From: an uncultured Porphyromonas sp. | Lineage (GTDB): Bacteria; Bacteroidota; Bacteroidia; Bacteroidales; Porphyromonadaceae | Assembly: GCA_934364985.1 (NCBI GenBank) | Contig: CAKRMU010000008.1 | Location: 53,302-117,301 of the forward strand | DNA: 64,000 nt | Direction: 5' to 3' | Shown here: piece after piece, positions 45,479 through 54,726 of the stretch | Layout: the number at the start of each line of letters is the position of its first letter | Numbering within the stretch: position 1 is the first letter of the stretch | Notes under the pieces: generated by a model | Told to the model about the DNA's origin: nothing | The model's input: only the letters and a program-made list of their open reading frames with translations | Database searches by the model: none | Translations under genes and position numbers: made by a program

Positions 45479-46486
45479 ATGGAGGAAAGAAAGAGGTATG
45501 CTCAGGTAACCGCTGTTGGTGGTTTTGTCCCCGAAGATGTGCTAACGAATGACGAGATTGCTAAGCATCTTGATACGAACGATGAGTGGATTACCACCCG
45601 GGTGGGGATTAAGGAGCGCCGTGTGCTGAAGGTAAAGGGAGCAGGCTCGTCCTACCTTGGTGCCAAAGCTATCGAGGATATGATAGCACGCCATGATATC
45701 AATAAGGATGAGATTGATTTTATACTCTGCTCTACCAATACCCCTGACTATCATTTTCCCTCTACCGCCTCTGTGATCTCGGATATGTGTGGCATCAAGG
45801 GTGTCCCATGTATTGATTTTCAAGGCGGTTGTCCGGGTTTTATTTATGGCTTACAATTGGCACGAGGTTTTGTGGAGAGTGGTATCTATAAAAAAGTAAT
45901 CGTCGTGGCGACCGAGAAGATGAGTGCTGCGACAGACCCTACTGATAGGTCTACTTTCCCACTCTTTGGTGATGGTGCAGGGTGCGTACTCGTGGAGCCT
46001 TCGAGCGAGGCTATCGGTATTATGGATGGGCTTTTCCGCAATGATAATAGCGGTAGGGAGCATCTGATTATGCCCGCGGGTGGCTCTGTCCTTCCCCCTA
46101 ATGAGGAGACGGTGCGGGAGCGTCTTCACTATGTCCACCAAGATGGTAAGCAGGTATTCAAGCAAGCTGTGACACAGATGGGCGACATCTCAGTGGAGCT
46201 TATGGAGCGGAATAACCTTACCTTTGAGGATATCGCTTGGGTCGTCCCTCATCAAGCTAATATGCGCATCATCGACGCTACCGCCCGCAGAATTGGTTTA
46301 GGGATGGATAAGGTGATGGTTAATATTGAGAAGTATGGCAATACGAGTACCGCGACGATTCCGCTCTGTCTATGGGAGTGGGAGCAACGTCTGCATAAGG
46401 GAGACAACCTCATCCTTACAGCTTTCGGTGCCGGCTTTACGTGGGGATCGATATGGCTGAAGTGGGGTTATGATTATCATAAATAG
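45479..46486 (+). CDS. fabH: Beta-ketoacyl-ACP synthase III
   Basis: A 335-residue condensing enzyme that starts fatty-acid synthesis by joining acyl-CoA and malonyl-ACP. Catalytic residues are visible: the Cys in FQGGCPGFIYGL (near 119), the His in VPHQANMRI (near 254) and the Asn in EKYGNTSTATIPL (near 284). GGC in place of the common AAC before the catalytic cysteine's PGF is a small deviation seen in some lineages. An in-frame TTG at 45467 would add four residues; the ATG at 45479, preceded by AAGGAT, is preferred. The gene is followed by era and der, an order common in Bacteroidota, but the rpmF and DUF177 genes that usually lead the cluster are absent. Confidence 0.95.
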   Translation: MEERKRYAQVTAVGGFVPEDVLTNDEIAKHLDTNDEWITTRVGIKERRVLKVKGAGSSYLGAKAIEDMIARHDINKDEIDFILCSTNTPDYHFPSTASVISDMCGIKGVPCIDFQGGCPGFIYGLQLARGFVESGIYKKVIVVATEKMSAATDPTDRSTFPLFGDGAGCVLVEPSSEAIGIMDGLFRNDNSGREHLIMPAGGSVLPPNEETVRERLHYVHQDGKQVFKQAVTQMGDISVELMERNNLTFEDIAWVVPHQANMRIIDATARRIGLGMDKVMVNIEKYGNTSTATIPLCLWEWEQRLHKGDNLILTAFGAGFTWGSIWLKWGYDYHK

Positions 46487-46500
46487 GATTAATTGTCGTG

Positions 46501-47397
46501 ATGGAGAAGGATAATTATAGAGCAGGCTTTGTCAATCTCGTGGGCAACCCTAATGTGGGTAAGTCGACTCTGATGAATAAACTGGTCGGCGACAAGATCA
46601 GTATCATCACAAATAAAACTCAGACCACCAGGCATAGGATCATCGGGATCGTCAATAAGCCTAACCTGCAGATCGTCTACAGCGATACCCCTGGTGTCCT
46701 GGATCCGGCGTACAAAATGCAAGAGCAGATGCTGGGCTTCTCAAGAGGAGCTTTGGGGGATGCTGATATTCTTTTGTACGTTACCGATGTCATTGAAGAG
46801 CCTGATAAGCACGAGGCTTTTCTTGATGAGGTGCGAGCGTTAAATATACCGATCCTCGTACTTATCAATAAAGCAGACCTCTCCTCCCCCGACGCGATAG
46901 AAGACCTAGTGGCGAAGTGGCACAAGTTACTTCCTAATGCCACCGAAGTACTACCTATTGCCGCCCTCCATGGAGCAGGTATACCCTACATTGCCGAGAG
47001 GGTAGAGGCTCTTTTGCCTGAGTCAGCACCTTATTTTGAGGAGGACGCATTTACCGATCGCCCCGCCCGCTTTTTCGTCTCGGAGATTGTACGAGAGAAA
47101 ATTTTCCTATACTATCAAAAAGAAGTCCCTTATGCCACAGAAGTGGTCGTCGATAGCTTCAAAGAGAGCGATGACCTGATACGCATCGCGTGTATCATAT
47201 TCGTAGAGAGAGAGTCGCAAAAAGGGATTCTTATTGGCAATAAAGGAGCCGCTATTAAAAAGCTTGGTACCATGGCTCGACATGATATTGAGCGATTCTT
47301 TGAGAAGAAAGTCTTCCTTGAGCTTTTTGTCAAAGTGGAGAAAGACTGGAGAAGTAGTGACCAAATGCTGAGAAACTTTGGCTATAAACAAGATTGA
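46501..47397 (+). CDS. era: GTPase Era
   Basis: A 298-residue GTPase of 16S rRNA maturation and 30S assembly. G motifs: GNPNVGKST (G1, near residue 15), the DTPG motif in YSDTPGV (G3), and NKAD (G4, near residue 124). The C-terminal KH domain carries [11 protein letters not shown] (near 250). The GTG at 46498 directly before the ATG could also initiate. It ends just before der. Confidence 0.96.
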   Translation: MEKDNYRAGFVNLVGNPNVGKSTLMNKLVGDKISIITNKTQTTRHRIIGIVNKPNLQIVYSDTPGVLDPAYKMQEQMLGFSRGALGDADILLYVTDVIEEPDKHEAFLDEVRALNIPILVLINKADLSSPDAIEDLVAKWHKLLPNATEVLPIAALHGAGIPYIAERVEALLPESAPYFEEDAFTDRPARFFVSEIVREKIFLYYQKEVPYATEVVVDSFKESDDLIRIACIIFVERESQKGILIGNKGAAIKKLGTMARHDIERFFEKKVFLELFVKVEKDWRSSDQMLRNFGYKQD

Positions 47398-47405
47398 ATA
47401 AAGTG

Positions 47406-48731
47406 ATGGCAAGAAATAACTTAGTGGCAATTGTAGGGCAACCAAATGTGGGTAAATCGTCCCTCTTTAATCGCCTTACCAATAGTCGTGTGGCTATAGT
47501 AACGGATGTGCCGGGTACTACTCGGGACCGACAATATGGTACCGGCGAATGGAACGGACGCACATTTTCAGTCGTAGATACCGGAGGGTGGGTAGATAGC
47601 TCTGAGGACATCTTTGAAGACGAAATCAACAAACAAGTCCAGATAGCTATCGAGGAAGCCGATCTCATAATATTCGTAGTAGACATTCAGGCAGGGCTGG
47701 GCAGCCTCGACGAGTCTGTGGCTCAGCTCTTAAGAAAGACGCAGAAACCGGTCCTTTTAGTTGCGAATAAATCCGACAACTTTAATATGGAGATCTATTC
47801 GGCTGAGTTCTACAAGTTAGGGCTGGGCGATCCCTATCCTATCTCTGCCATTAATGGGACAGGAACAGGTGAGATGCTCGACAAACTAATTGAGTTACTT
47901 CCCGATAGTAGTGTGCAGGATGAGGAGGACCCCGAATTTCCTCGTATCGCCATTGTGGGGCGACCAAATGCCGGTAAATCGTCCCTCATTAATGCCTTTT
48001 TAGGAGAGGATAGGCATATAGTCACTGACATTGCAGGCACTACTCGCGACTCTATATATACGCATTATAATAAGTTCGGACACGAGTTTAGCCTCGTCGA
48101 TACTGCTGGTATTCGCAAGCGTGGAAAGGTGAATGAAGATCTCGAGTATTACTCAGTATTGAGGAGCATTCGTGCGATAGAAAACAGCGACGTATGCGTA
48201 CTTATGCTTGATGCAACCAAGGGAATAGAGGGGCAGGATCTCAATATCTTCTCCATCATACAGAAAAATAAAAAGGGGCTAATTGTCTGTGTCAACAAGT
48301 GGGATCTCGTGGAGAACAAGAGCCAAAAGGTGATGAATGGTTACATCGATGCCATACATAACCGATTGGCTCCATTCGTAGATTTCCCCATCTTATTTAT
48401 ATCTGCGACGGAGAGACAACGCATATTAAAAGTCCTTGATACCGCTCAAGAGATCTTCGAAAAGCGTAAAAAAAGGATTCCGACTGCCCAACTAAACAGC
48501 ACCCTATTACCTATTATTGAGAAAACTCCACCCCCATCTATCAAGGGCAAATATGTAAAGATCAAATACGTAACTATGCTCCCAAAGGTGACTGTGCCTA
48601 GCTTCGTCTTTTTCTGCAACCTACCTCAGTGGGTCAAAGAGCCTTATAGACGCTTCCTTGAAAACCAGATTCGCGAGAAGTGGGATTTCGCAGGAACGCC
48701 CATCAATATTTACGTAAGAGATAAGAATTAA
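47406..48731 (+). CDS. der: GTPase Der (tandem G domains)
   Basis: A 441-residue GTPase needed for 50S subunit assembly. Two G domains: G1 motifs GQPNVGKSS (near residue 10) and GRPNAGKSS (near 183), G3 DTGG and DTAG, G4 NKSD and NKWD; then a C-terminal KH-like domain. Upstream in-frame TTG (47394) and GTG (47403) exist, but the ATG at 47406 fits the family start. It is nine bases after era. Confidence 0.96.
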   Translation: MARNNLVAIVGQPNVGKSSLFNRLTNSRVAIVTDVPGTTRDRQYGTGEWNGRTFSVVDTGGWVDSSEDIFEDEINKQVQIAIEEADLIIFVVDIQAGLGSLDESVAQLLRKTQKPVLLVANKSDNFNMEIYSAEFYKLGLGDPYPISAINGTGTGEMLDKLIELLPDSSVQDEEDPEFPRIAIVGRPNAGKSSLINAFLGEDRHIVTDIAGTTRDSIYTHYNKFGHEFSLVDTAGIRKRGKVNEDLEYYSVLRSIRAIENSDVCVLMLDATKGIEGQDLNIFSIIQKNKKGLIVCVNKWDLVENKSQKVMNGYIDAIHNRLAPFVDFPILFISATERQRILKVLDTAQEIFEKRKKRIPTAQLNSTLLPIIEKTPPPSIKGKYVKIKYVTMLPKVTVPSFVFFCNLPQWVKEPYRRFLENQIREKWDFAGTPINIYVRDKN

Positions 48732-48734
48732 CAA

Positions 48735-49319
48735 GTGGCTACAGATAAGACAAGACAGAAATTTATAGAAGTGGCGAGGGATCTTTTCGCTGACCAAGGC
48801 TATCATGCCACAACGATGAATGCCATAGCCATGGTTGCTGGTAAGGGTAGACGGACGCTCTATAATTACTTCGGCACGAAAAGTGATGTGTACCTTGCGG
48901 TGATTCAGGGTGAGCTTCAGGTGTTGTATGAGGAGTTAGCTGACTTCGTTGAGCAGCCAATGAATGGGGCGGCCAAGTTGATGTTGTTTATTGCTCGAAG
49001 GGAAAGAAGTGTCAACGAAGTGGTGCAACGGAATGGGACGCTTCAGGCTGAATTCTTTAATGATATTGCCACTGTGGAGCGTGCGAGAATGCGTTTTGAT
49101 GTCCTTGAGCGGCGACTTATACAGAAGATATTGTCGGATGGCATTGCGGATGGTTCCTTTAGAAACGTTGACGTTAAGAGCAATGCGATGATTATACATG
49201 CCTGCCTGAAGGGGCTTGAAGTGCCATTTATCCGTGGCCAACTGGGGAAAAACGAGAAGGCAGTGATGCAAACATATCGAGTGGTTCGTAGTTTATTGAT
49301 GGAGGGATTACAGAAATAG
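48735..49319 (+). CDS. TetR/AcrR family transcription regulator
   Basis: A 194-residue regulator with GTG start, three bases after der. The N-terminal helix-turn-helix spans about residues 22-45 (TMNAIAMVAGKGRRTLYNYFGTKSDVYLAV, the R-x-LYxYF-x-xKxxL signature). The C-terminal ligand domain is not specific. Its stop is two bases before fabG and fabH lies in the same run, so a role in fatty-acid synthesis control is a fair guess. No operator was identified, apart from the palindrome at 45424-45433 in the fabH leader. Confidence 0.88.
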   Translation: MATDKTRQKFIEVARDLFADQGYHATTMNAIAMVAGKGRRTLYNYFGTKSDVYLAVIQGELQVLYEELADFVEQPMNGAAKLMLFIARRERSVNEVVQRNGTLQAEFFNDIATVERARMRFDVLERRLIQKILSDGIADGSFRNVDVKSNAMIIHACLKGLEVPFIRGQLGKNEKAVMQTYRVVRSLLMEGLQK

Positions 49320-49321
49320 TT

Positions 49322-50074
49322 ATGGAGAAAGTGCTAAATGGGAAGGTAGCGATAGTGACGGGAGGGAGTCGTGGTATTGGAAGAGCGATCGCTACGGAGT
49401 TGGCGAAAGCTGGGGCGGATATCGCCTTTACGGGGCGTTCGCTTAATGAAAATACACGGAGTTTAGAGGAGCAATTGGCGAGTGACTTTGGGGTCAAGGT
49501 CAAGGCTTATGCTACAGATGCATCGGATCACGAAGCAAGTAAAGCTTTTGTGGGACAGGTACTTAAGGATTTTGGAAAGGTAGATATTCTTGTGAATAAT
49601 GCAGGAATAACCCAGGATACATTGCTTATGCGGATGACCGAGAAGCAGTGGGACGAGGTGCTTAGTGTCAATCTTAAGAGTGCTTTTAATCTCACTCAGG
49701 CGGTCAGTATGCCTATGATGAGGGCTCGCCAAGGGTCAATTATTAATATCTCGTCTGTGGTAGGAGTACAAGGGAATGCAGGGCAAAGCAATTATGCTGC
49801 TTCCAAAGCTGGTTTGCTCGGGTTTACTAAGTCTGTGGCGAAAGAGCTTGGCTCTCGTGGTATTCGTGTTAACGCAGTAGCCCCTGGATTTATCGAAACG
49901 GATATGACAAAGGTATTGGATGAAAAAGTGGTAGAGGAGTGGACGAGGACGATCCCTTTACGCCGTGCAGGGTCGCCTATTGAGGTAGCTCAGGTGGTGG
50001 TATTCCTCTCTTCTGATGCGTCATCCTACGTAACGGGTCAGACCATAAATGTGTGTGGTGGGATGGTGATGTAG
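49322..50074 (+). CDS. fabG: 3-oxoacyl-ACP reductase
   Basis: A 250-residue SDR enzyme reducing 3-oxoacyl-ACP with NADPH in fatty-acid elongation. GGSRGIGRAIA (cofactor, residues about 14-24), NNAG (near 89), the catalytic Ser in ISSVVG (near 142) and YAASK (Tyr/Lys near 155-159). The length and the C-terminal TGQTINVCGGMVM are typical of FabG. It begins two bases after the TetR gene, so the two are coupled. Confidence 0.94.
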   Translation: MEKVLNGKVAIVTGGSRGIGRAIATELAKAGADIAFTGRSLNENTRSLEEQLASDFGVKVKAYATDASDHEASKAFVGQVLKDFGKVDILVNNAGITQDTLLMRMTEKQWDEVLSVNLKSAFNLTQAVSMPMMRARQGSIINISSVVGVQGNAGQSNYAASKAGLLGFTKSVAKELGSRGIRVNAVAPGFIETDMTKVLDEKVVEEWTRTIPLRRAGSPIEVAQVVVFLSSDASSYVTGQTINVCGGMVM

Positions 50075-50106
50075 CCATTCACTGAAGCCTAAATACAGAT
50101 TAAGTC

Positions 50107-51087
50107 GTGAAGATAGGTGATATAGACTTTGGCGAAAAGCCACTTTTCTTGGCTCCTATGGAGGATGTCACCGATGCTTCATTTCGGCTATTAGCTCGTG
50201 AGTTTGGTGCCAATTTAGTGGTTTCTGAGTTTGTCAATGCCGATGCTATTATCCGTTCTGTCCCGAGTACTTTGCGAAAGATGGTGGTCTCTGAGGACGA
50301 GCGACCCGTTGCCATTCAGCTATATGGTAGGGATCCTTATTCGATGTCAGAGGCAGCTAAGCGGGCTGAGGCTGAGGCACCAGATATTATTGATATCAAC
50401 TTTGGTTGCCCTGTCAAGAGAGTGGCGGGCAAAGGGGCGGGAGCCGGATTGCTGAGAGATATTCCATTGATGCTTGATATTATTCGTGCCGTGGTGGAGG
50501 CAGTTTCTGTGCCGGTAACCATAAAGACACGCCTTGGGTGGGATACGGAGCATATCATCATCCAATACTTAGCCCGAGAGATACAGGACGCAGGGGCATC
50601 AGCTCTCACCATTCACGGTCGTACCAGGAGCCAAATGTATAAAGGCGAAGCTGATTGGGATCCCATCGCTGAGGTAAAGTCCGATCCTGAGATATTGATT
50701 CCCATTATAGGTAATGGCGATGTTACGACGGGTGCTATTGCGGTAGAGCGTTTTCAAGATACACGAGTCGACGCTATTATGGTGGGTAGAGGAGCCATAG
50801 GTCAGCCTTGGGTTTTTGAGGAAATGAAATCGGCTATTGAGGGGCGTGAATATCCTCAGCATCCTAAAGAATGGTACATTGATGTCCTTAAGCGAATGCT
50901 CAGAGAAAGCATTGAAAAGTGTGGAAACGAACTAAAAGGCATTCTGCATTTTCGTCGCCACTTAGCTCTGACACCCGTCTTTAAAGGTATCCCCGATTTC
51001 AAGCCCCATAGAGTGGCAATGCTTAGGGCTGAGAGCGAGTCAGAGCTGCTTCGGCTTATTGACATCGCCGCCACTATGATCCCATAG
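50107..51087 (+). CDS. dusB: tRNA-dihydrouridine synthase, DusB-like
   Basis: A 326-residue flavoenzyme reducing uridine to dihydrouridine in tRNA D-loops. The FMN-binding start LAPMEDVTDASFR, the catalytic Cys at residue 101 in INFGCPVKRVAGKGAG, and HGRTRSQMYKG and GNGDV motifs are all present. The start is GTG. It is convergent with the RNA candidate downstream. DusB rather than DusA or C is suggested by the length and wording only. Confidence 0.92.
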   Translation: MKIGDIDFGEKPLFLAPMEDVTDASFRLLAREFGANLVVSEFVNADAIIRSVPSTLRKMVVSEDERPVAIQLYGRDPYSMSEAAKRAEAEAPDIIDINFGCPVKRVAGKGAGAGLLRDIPLMLDIIRAVVEAVSVPVTIKTRLGWDTEHIIIQYLAREIQDAGASALTIHGRTRSQMYKGEADWDPIAEVKSDPEILIPIIGNGDVTTGAIAVERFQDTRVDAIMVGRGAIGQPWVFEEMKSAIEGREYPQHPKEWYIDVLKRMLRESIEKCGNELKGILHFRRHLALTPVFKGIPDFKPHRVAMLRAESESELLRLIDIAATMIP

Positions 51088-51092
51088 TTCGT

Positions 51093-51132
51093 AAAAAGAA
51101 ATTACCCCAACGCCATCAAGGCGTTGAGGTAA
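51093..51132 (-). terminator. Terminator of the RNA candidate
   Basis: On the minus strand a 14-bp stem (51102-51115 with 51119-51132) is followed by TTTCTTTTT. No T run follows in the plus direction, so it belongs to the minus-strand RNA, not to dusB. Confidence 0.82.
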
Positions 51133-51386
51133 CTGCAATCATCATTTAAAATCCCAAATCTGACGAGTATGGGTCATAGCCCACACCCGAATAGGGGCTC
51201 TTGCCTACCCCTACTGCCTGTCGACCAACTCTCGCTCGTTAACAGGTGCTCGGTCATGTGCGTATTTAACGCTTGGCACCTCTTAGCAGAGAGATGTTCG
51301 TTATTCCATATATCGATGTCCGATGTTGTCTTGCAACACACAAGCCTTCCCATACTTGGGTCAAATTGGGTCGGCTCTTAATTCCC
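51095..51386 (-). ncRNA. Structured non-coding RNA candidate, possibly 6S-like
   Basis: A minus-strand segment between a TATATTTG -7 box (51392-51399) and a strong terminator, with no reading frame. The 5' GTATGGG (near 51353) pairs exactly with CCCATAC near the 3' end (near 51172), flanked by CCCAA/TTTGGG pairing, so the ends form a closing helix. Inside are several hairpins: CTTG...CAAG, CTCT...AGAG, GCGT...ACGC, CCTGT...ACAGG and AGGGG...CCCCT. A long rod closed by its own ends suits 6S RNA, which binds RNA polymerase, but the count of internal hairpins is more than expected. RNase P, tmRNA and SRP RNA signatures were looked for and not found. The exact ends are estimates. Confidence 0.55.
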
Positions 51387-51391
51387 TTTGG

Positions 51392-51399
51392 CAAATATA
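51392..51399 (-). promoter_or_regulatory. -7 promoter element of the RNA candidate
   Basis: Reads TATATTTG on the minus strand. Further TTTG motifs lie 12 bp and less upstream, too near for a standard -33 box. Confidence 0.5.
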
Positions 51400-51420
51400 A
51401 CGCAAATATTGCAAACCTAC

Positions 51421-51676
51421 ACCCTTTTCCTTAAGGAATTCTTTTAACTAACTTCATAGGTCATAATACTTGTGTGCTTATTGCAGAGTATTAAAGAGGT
51501 GAGGGATTACTTATTTCCCCACCTAATTGCATTCCGAATGAGTACAGGTAATTTAATACTCCCCTAATAGGTTTGCTCTAATTTCCTCACATCTGTGATC
51601 CTCCTGTACTTCACATGCCTATTAATGTTTTCCATAAATGCGACGTCTTTATCAATTATATTACACAGAGCCATTA
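51421..51676. other. Intergenic stretch without recognised features
   Basis: Between the RNA promoter and repeat copy 7. I see no gene, hairpin or repeat in it. Confidence 0.4.
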
Positions 51677-51768
51677 TGGATTCCTGGTATTAGCGGAGAC
51701 GAATTCCCAGAATACGTTTTGACGGATACCCTATATTCGTCTCGGCGAATATAGGGTATTTGTTTTGC
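51677..51768. repeat. 23-bp palindromic repeat array, copy 7 (4 units)
   Basis: Units start at 51677, 51700, 51723 and 51746. Units 3 and 4 (GGATACCCTATATTC and GAATATAGGGTATTT) are inverse complements at 13 of 15 positions. It ends in GTTTTGCGTTAATG. It lies between the terminator of the decarboxylase operon and the RNA promoter. Confidence 0.9.
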
Positions 51769-51867
51769 GTTAATGCAAGGGCATCTATTAAATGTTTACG
51801 ATGTGTTTTGTAGCTCTTTGGTATTCTTTGTGGTTTATAATTGATAAAGAATACTTTAGAGAAAGTA

Positions 51868-51912
51868 TAAAAACAGGGCAACAACCATATATGGTCGTTA
51901 CCCTGTTTTTAA
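51868..51912. terminator. Terminator of the decarboxylase operon
   Basis: A hairpin with AAAACAGGG and CCCTGTTTTT arms and an inner pairing around ATATAT, with T runs on both strands. It lies about 25 bases after the stop of the beta subunit gene. Confidence 0.85.
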
Positions 51913-51934
51913 TTCTATACGATTTGTAGTAGAC

Positions 51935-53095
51935 TTATCCTAGGAAGCCGAGCAGAACACCTGCTGCAACTGCTGACCCAATGACGCCTGCGACATTGGG
52001 ACCCATGGCATGCATCAATAGGTAGTTTGTGTCATCGTATTCCAACCCAACAATCTGGGAGATACGTGCAGAGTCAGGCACTGCAGATACTCCAGCGTTA
52101 CCGATAAGTGGGTTGATTTTATTACCCTCCTTTAGGAATAGGTTGAAGAACTTCACGAATAGAATACCGCAGACAGTGGCGAGTACGAATGCAAATGCAC
52201 CGATAGCGAATACCTTGATAGAGTTGACCGTCACAAATTCTGTCGCCTGAGTGCTGGCTCCTACTGTGAGGCCAAGGAGAATGGTTACCACATCAATGAT
52301 CGTGGTACGTGCGGTGTCTGCAAGTCGTTTTGTCACACCGCTCTCCTTGAGTAGATTGCCAAAGAATAGCATTCCGAGCAAGGGTAAACCAGAAGGCACA
52401 ATAAAGCAAGTGAGGAGTAGTCCCACGATTGGGAACATCACTTTCTCTGTCTTAGAAACAACTCTTGGGGGGCGCATCCGTATGATACGCTCCTTTTTAG
52501 TGGTGAGCCAACGCATAAATGGTGGCTGGATGATTGGTATTAACGCCATATAGGAGTAGGCTGATACCGCTATGGCTCCCATAAGGTTAGGTGCAAGTTT
52601 ACTGGATAGGAAAATCGCAGTAGGTCCGTCAGCACCACCGATGATGCCGATAGCACCAGCTTGGTTGGGTGCAAAACCGAGAGCGAGAGCCAGCATATAG
52701 GCACCGAAAATACCGAATTGTGCCGCTGCCCCTACGAGCATTAGTTTTGGATTAGATATAAGTGCCGAAAAGTCGGTCATCGCACCAATCCCTAAAAATA
52801 TCAGAGGTGGATACCACCCTTGTTTCACTCCCTGGTACAGGATATTCAGTACTGACCCCTCTTCGTATACACCTATCTGAAGACCGGCATCTTTAAAAGG
52901 AATATTACCAATAAGCATACCGAAGCCGATTGGTATCAATAAAAGTGGTTCGAATTCGTATTTAATCGCAAGGAATATAAAGAATATACCTACCAGGATC
53001 ATTATAATATGTCCCCATTCAGCATTGGCAAAGCCTGTGTATGATAGGAACTGTGTGACCGCGTCTTGGAAGAAAGCTCCAAAGCCTCCGTTCAT
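51935..53095 (-). CDS. mmdB: Na+-translocating decarboxylase beta subunit
   Basis: A 386-residue integral membrane protein with about nine to eleven helices. It is the carboxybiotin decarboxylase that couples CO2 release to Na+ export. Family wording is clear: FLGIGAMTDFSALISNPKL, GIIGGADGPTAIFLSSKLAPNLMGAIAVSAYSYMALIPIIQPP in the middle (with the Asp of the GGADGPT motif needed for Na+ transport) and GNAGVSAVPDSARISQ near the end. OadB, GcdB and MmdB cannot be told apart alone; the epimerase gene in this operon points to methylmalonyl-CoA. It is the last gene of the operon, separated from the biotin protein gene by a hairpin. Confidence 0.92.
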   Translation of the reverse strand: MNGGFGAFFQDAVTQFLSYTGFANAEWGHIIMILVGIFFIFLAIKYEFEPLLLIPIGFGMLIGNIPFKDAGLQIGVYEEGSVLNILYQGVKQGWYPPLIFLGIGAMTDFSALISNPKLMLVGAAAQFGIFGAYMLALALGFAPNQAGAIGIIGGADGPTAIFLSSKLAPNLMGAIAVSAYSYMALIPIIQPPFMRWLTTKKERIIRMRPPRVVSKTEKVMFPIVGLLLTCFIVPSGLPLLGMLFFGNLLKESGVTKRLADTARTTIIDVVTILLGLTVGASTQATEFVTVNSIKVFAIGAFAFVLATVCGILFVKFFNLFLKEGNKINPLIGNAGVSAVPDSARISQIVGLEYDDTNYLLMHAMGPNVAGVIGSAVAAGVLLGFLG

Positions 53096-53189
53096 AAATC
53101 TTATGGTATTATGGGTTGTTGAATAATCGTAAATACACCCTCTTTTGAAGCTTTAAGTAGCTCCAATTTGGGGATTCGTTTATATGAGG

Positions 53190-53231
53190 AAAGGGGCAAC
53201 TACAGGTTTTCCCGTATTTTATTGCCCCTTT
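53190..53231 (-). terminator. Hairpin between biotin-protein and beta-subunit genes
   Basis: AAAGGGGCAA pairs with TTGCCCCTTT over 10 bp with a 22-base loop. On the minus strand it follows the biotin-protein gene and precedes the beta subunit. It may reduce read-through or stabilise the upstream mRNA, setting different levels of the two proteins. The T run is short. Confidence 0.5.
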
Positions 53232-53248
53232 CTATACTTAAAAGTCTC

Positions 53249-53752
53249 TTAGCTGATGGTAACCAGTGTATCACCCTCTTGTACGCTATCGCCCTGAGCG
53301 ACGGCAATAGATGCGATGACACCATCTTTATTTGCTTTGATATCATTCTCCATCTTCATAGCCTCAAGGACCATTATCTTTTGCCCTTTCTTGACGGCAT
53401 CACCTACCTTTACGGATACGGATAGAATAACCCCTGGAAGTGGTGATTGCATAGCGGTCCCAGCTCCACCTATACTTGGTGCGGGTGTAGGGGTAGGTGT
53501 GGGAGTTGAAGGTGCCGAAGATGTAGGCGTCACCGTAGGAGCCACAGGTGCTGTAGGTGCCTTAGCCTTTGGAGCTGATGCCCCTTTCGTCTTGGAGGAA
53601 ACACTCCTCATAAGAGGTGCCTCTTTAGACCCTTTGTCTATCTCAACCGAATATTGTGTGCCATTGACCTCTACTTCGGCGATGTTATCCTCTATGCTAA
53701 GTACCTCTACATGGTATTTAATACCATTGATGGTATAGTCAAATGTCTTCAT
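53249..53752 (-). CDS. mmdC: Biotin carboxyl-carrier subunit
   Basis: A 167-residue biotin carrier. The N-terminal part (1-50) is a small beta domain, a flexible Ala/Pro/Thr hinge spans about 57-93, and the biotinyl domain covers 98-167 with EAMKMEN at 130-136, so K133 is biotinylated. It carries the carboxyl group from the transferase (mmdA) to the membrane beta subunit. The Pro/Thr hinge allows the swing between the two. Confidence 0.95.
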   Translation of the reverse strand: MKTFDYTINGIKYHVEVLSIEDNIAEVEVNGTQYSVEIDKGSKEAPLMRSVSSKTKGASAPKAKAPTAPVAPTVTPTSSAPSTPTPTPTPAPSIGGAGTAMQSPLPGVILSVSVKVGDAVKKGQKIMVLEAMKMENDIKANKDGVIASIAVAQGDSVQEGDTLVTIS

Positions 53753-53794
53753 ATATTTCTCTAATAATCTTTTCTCTTAATACTACATAGGTAC

Positions 53795-54703
53795 TTATCT
53801 CCGTTCTGGTAACTGGCGGAGGGTATATATCTTGGAGCTCCAAGGTGAATAGCGACGCTTGGTCTCATTGATCGTAATAACATTATCCTCAATATCGTGT
53901 TGCGTAGACAACGTTTCGGATAATGCCAGCCCAATAGCCGCATACACATCTTTTGAGGTTACGTCATTAGCCACCTGAGTAATGGGGATACCTGTCGACT
54001 CTGAGATACGCTTCTTGTTGCGATTGGTGTGCAACTTACCCATCTGCTTAAATACTAAGAAGAGGATGATAAGTCCAAGGAAGACCACGATAACAGCTAT
54101 CAACGTCATGCCGACACCCGCAGGGTCACGATCCTTAAATTCCGCTATACGTGCAGCCTTATCTAAGGTATAGTTATTTAGCTCATTAGGCGTAGCTTGC
54201 TCTGCAATACCCCACTCATCGCCATCGTCATCCAAACGGGCATAGGTTTTATTAGCTGGAATACCTTTAGGTATAGTTACCATATCGATGAGCCCTTTCC
54301 CGTCACCATCGTAAAGATAAATAGTATTCTGATAGTCTGGGTTTAGGGTCAATCCCGAGTGTAAAGTCCCATGTTGTGGCATCCCATCTAAGAAAAATAC
54401 CAATGTCTGATATGGAGCTATCTTGGTGACATTACGCCCAACTCGAATAGGGTATTTTGTGGTATCAATGGTGTCGTCTGTCAGGAACATACCACCCACG
54501 TTTATGGTAGCAGCTGATGGGTTGTATAGCTCTACCCACGCACTTCTATTGCCATATTCGTCTACTAAGTTGCTGGTATTCGTGACCATTACTTCATTGA
54601 TTTTGAGGTTGGAATTACCCTGACCCCATAACGAAGTACATCCGAATATCAAAGCAACACATAGTGCTATGTGACGACCAATGGTTGTTAGTCTAATATT
54701 CAT
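53795..54703 (-). CDS. OadG-type gamma subunit fused to a lamin-tail domain
   Basis: A 302-residue protein. Signal peptide (to about residue 28), a lamin-tail domain (about 32-165: LKINEVMVTNTSNLVDEYGNRSAWVELYNP...), one membrane helix (about 198-220, GMTLIAVIVVFLGLIILFLVF) and a cytosolic tail. The helix and tail match the OadG gamma subunit of Na+-pumping decarboxylases, which helps assemble the complex. The extra periplasmic beta-sandwich is a Bacteroidota addition of unknown purpose. It lies between mmdA and the biotin protein gene. Confidence 0.88.
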   Translation of the reverse strand: MNIRLTTIGRHIALCVALIFGCTSLWGQGNSNLKINEVMVTNTSNLVDEYGNRSAWVELYNPSAATINVGGMFLTDDTIDTTKYPIRVGRNVTKIAPYQTLVFFLDGMPQHGTLHSGLTLNPDYQNTIYLYDGDGKGLIDMVTIPKGIPANKTYARLDDDGDEWGIAEQATPNELNNYTLDKAARIAEFKDRDPAGVGMTLIAVIVVFLGLIILFLVFKQMGKLHTNRNKKRISESTGIPITQVANDVTSKDVYAAIGLALSETLSTQHDIEDNVITINETKRRYSPWSSKIYTLRQLPERR

Positions 54704-54726
54704 AGTAGTGTCTCTTTTCCCGAAGT

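Noticed and set aside
51095..51386. RNase P RNA, tmRNA or SRP RNA
   Set aside because: No conserved RNase P core, no tag frame or tRNA-like end, and no SRP tetraloop region could be found on the minus strand.
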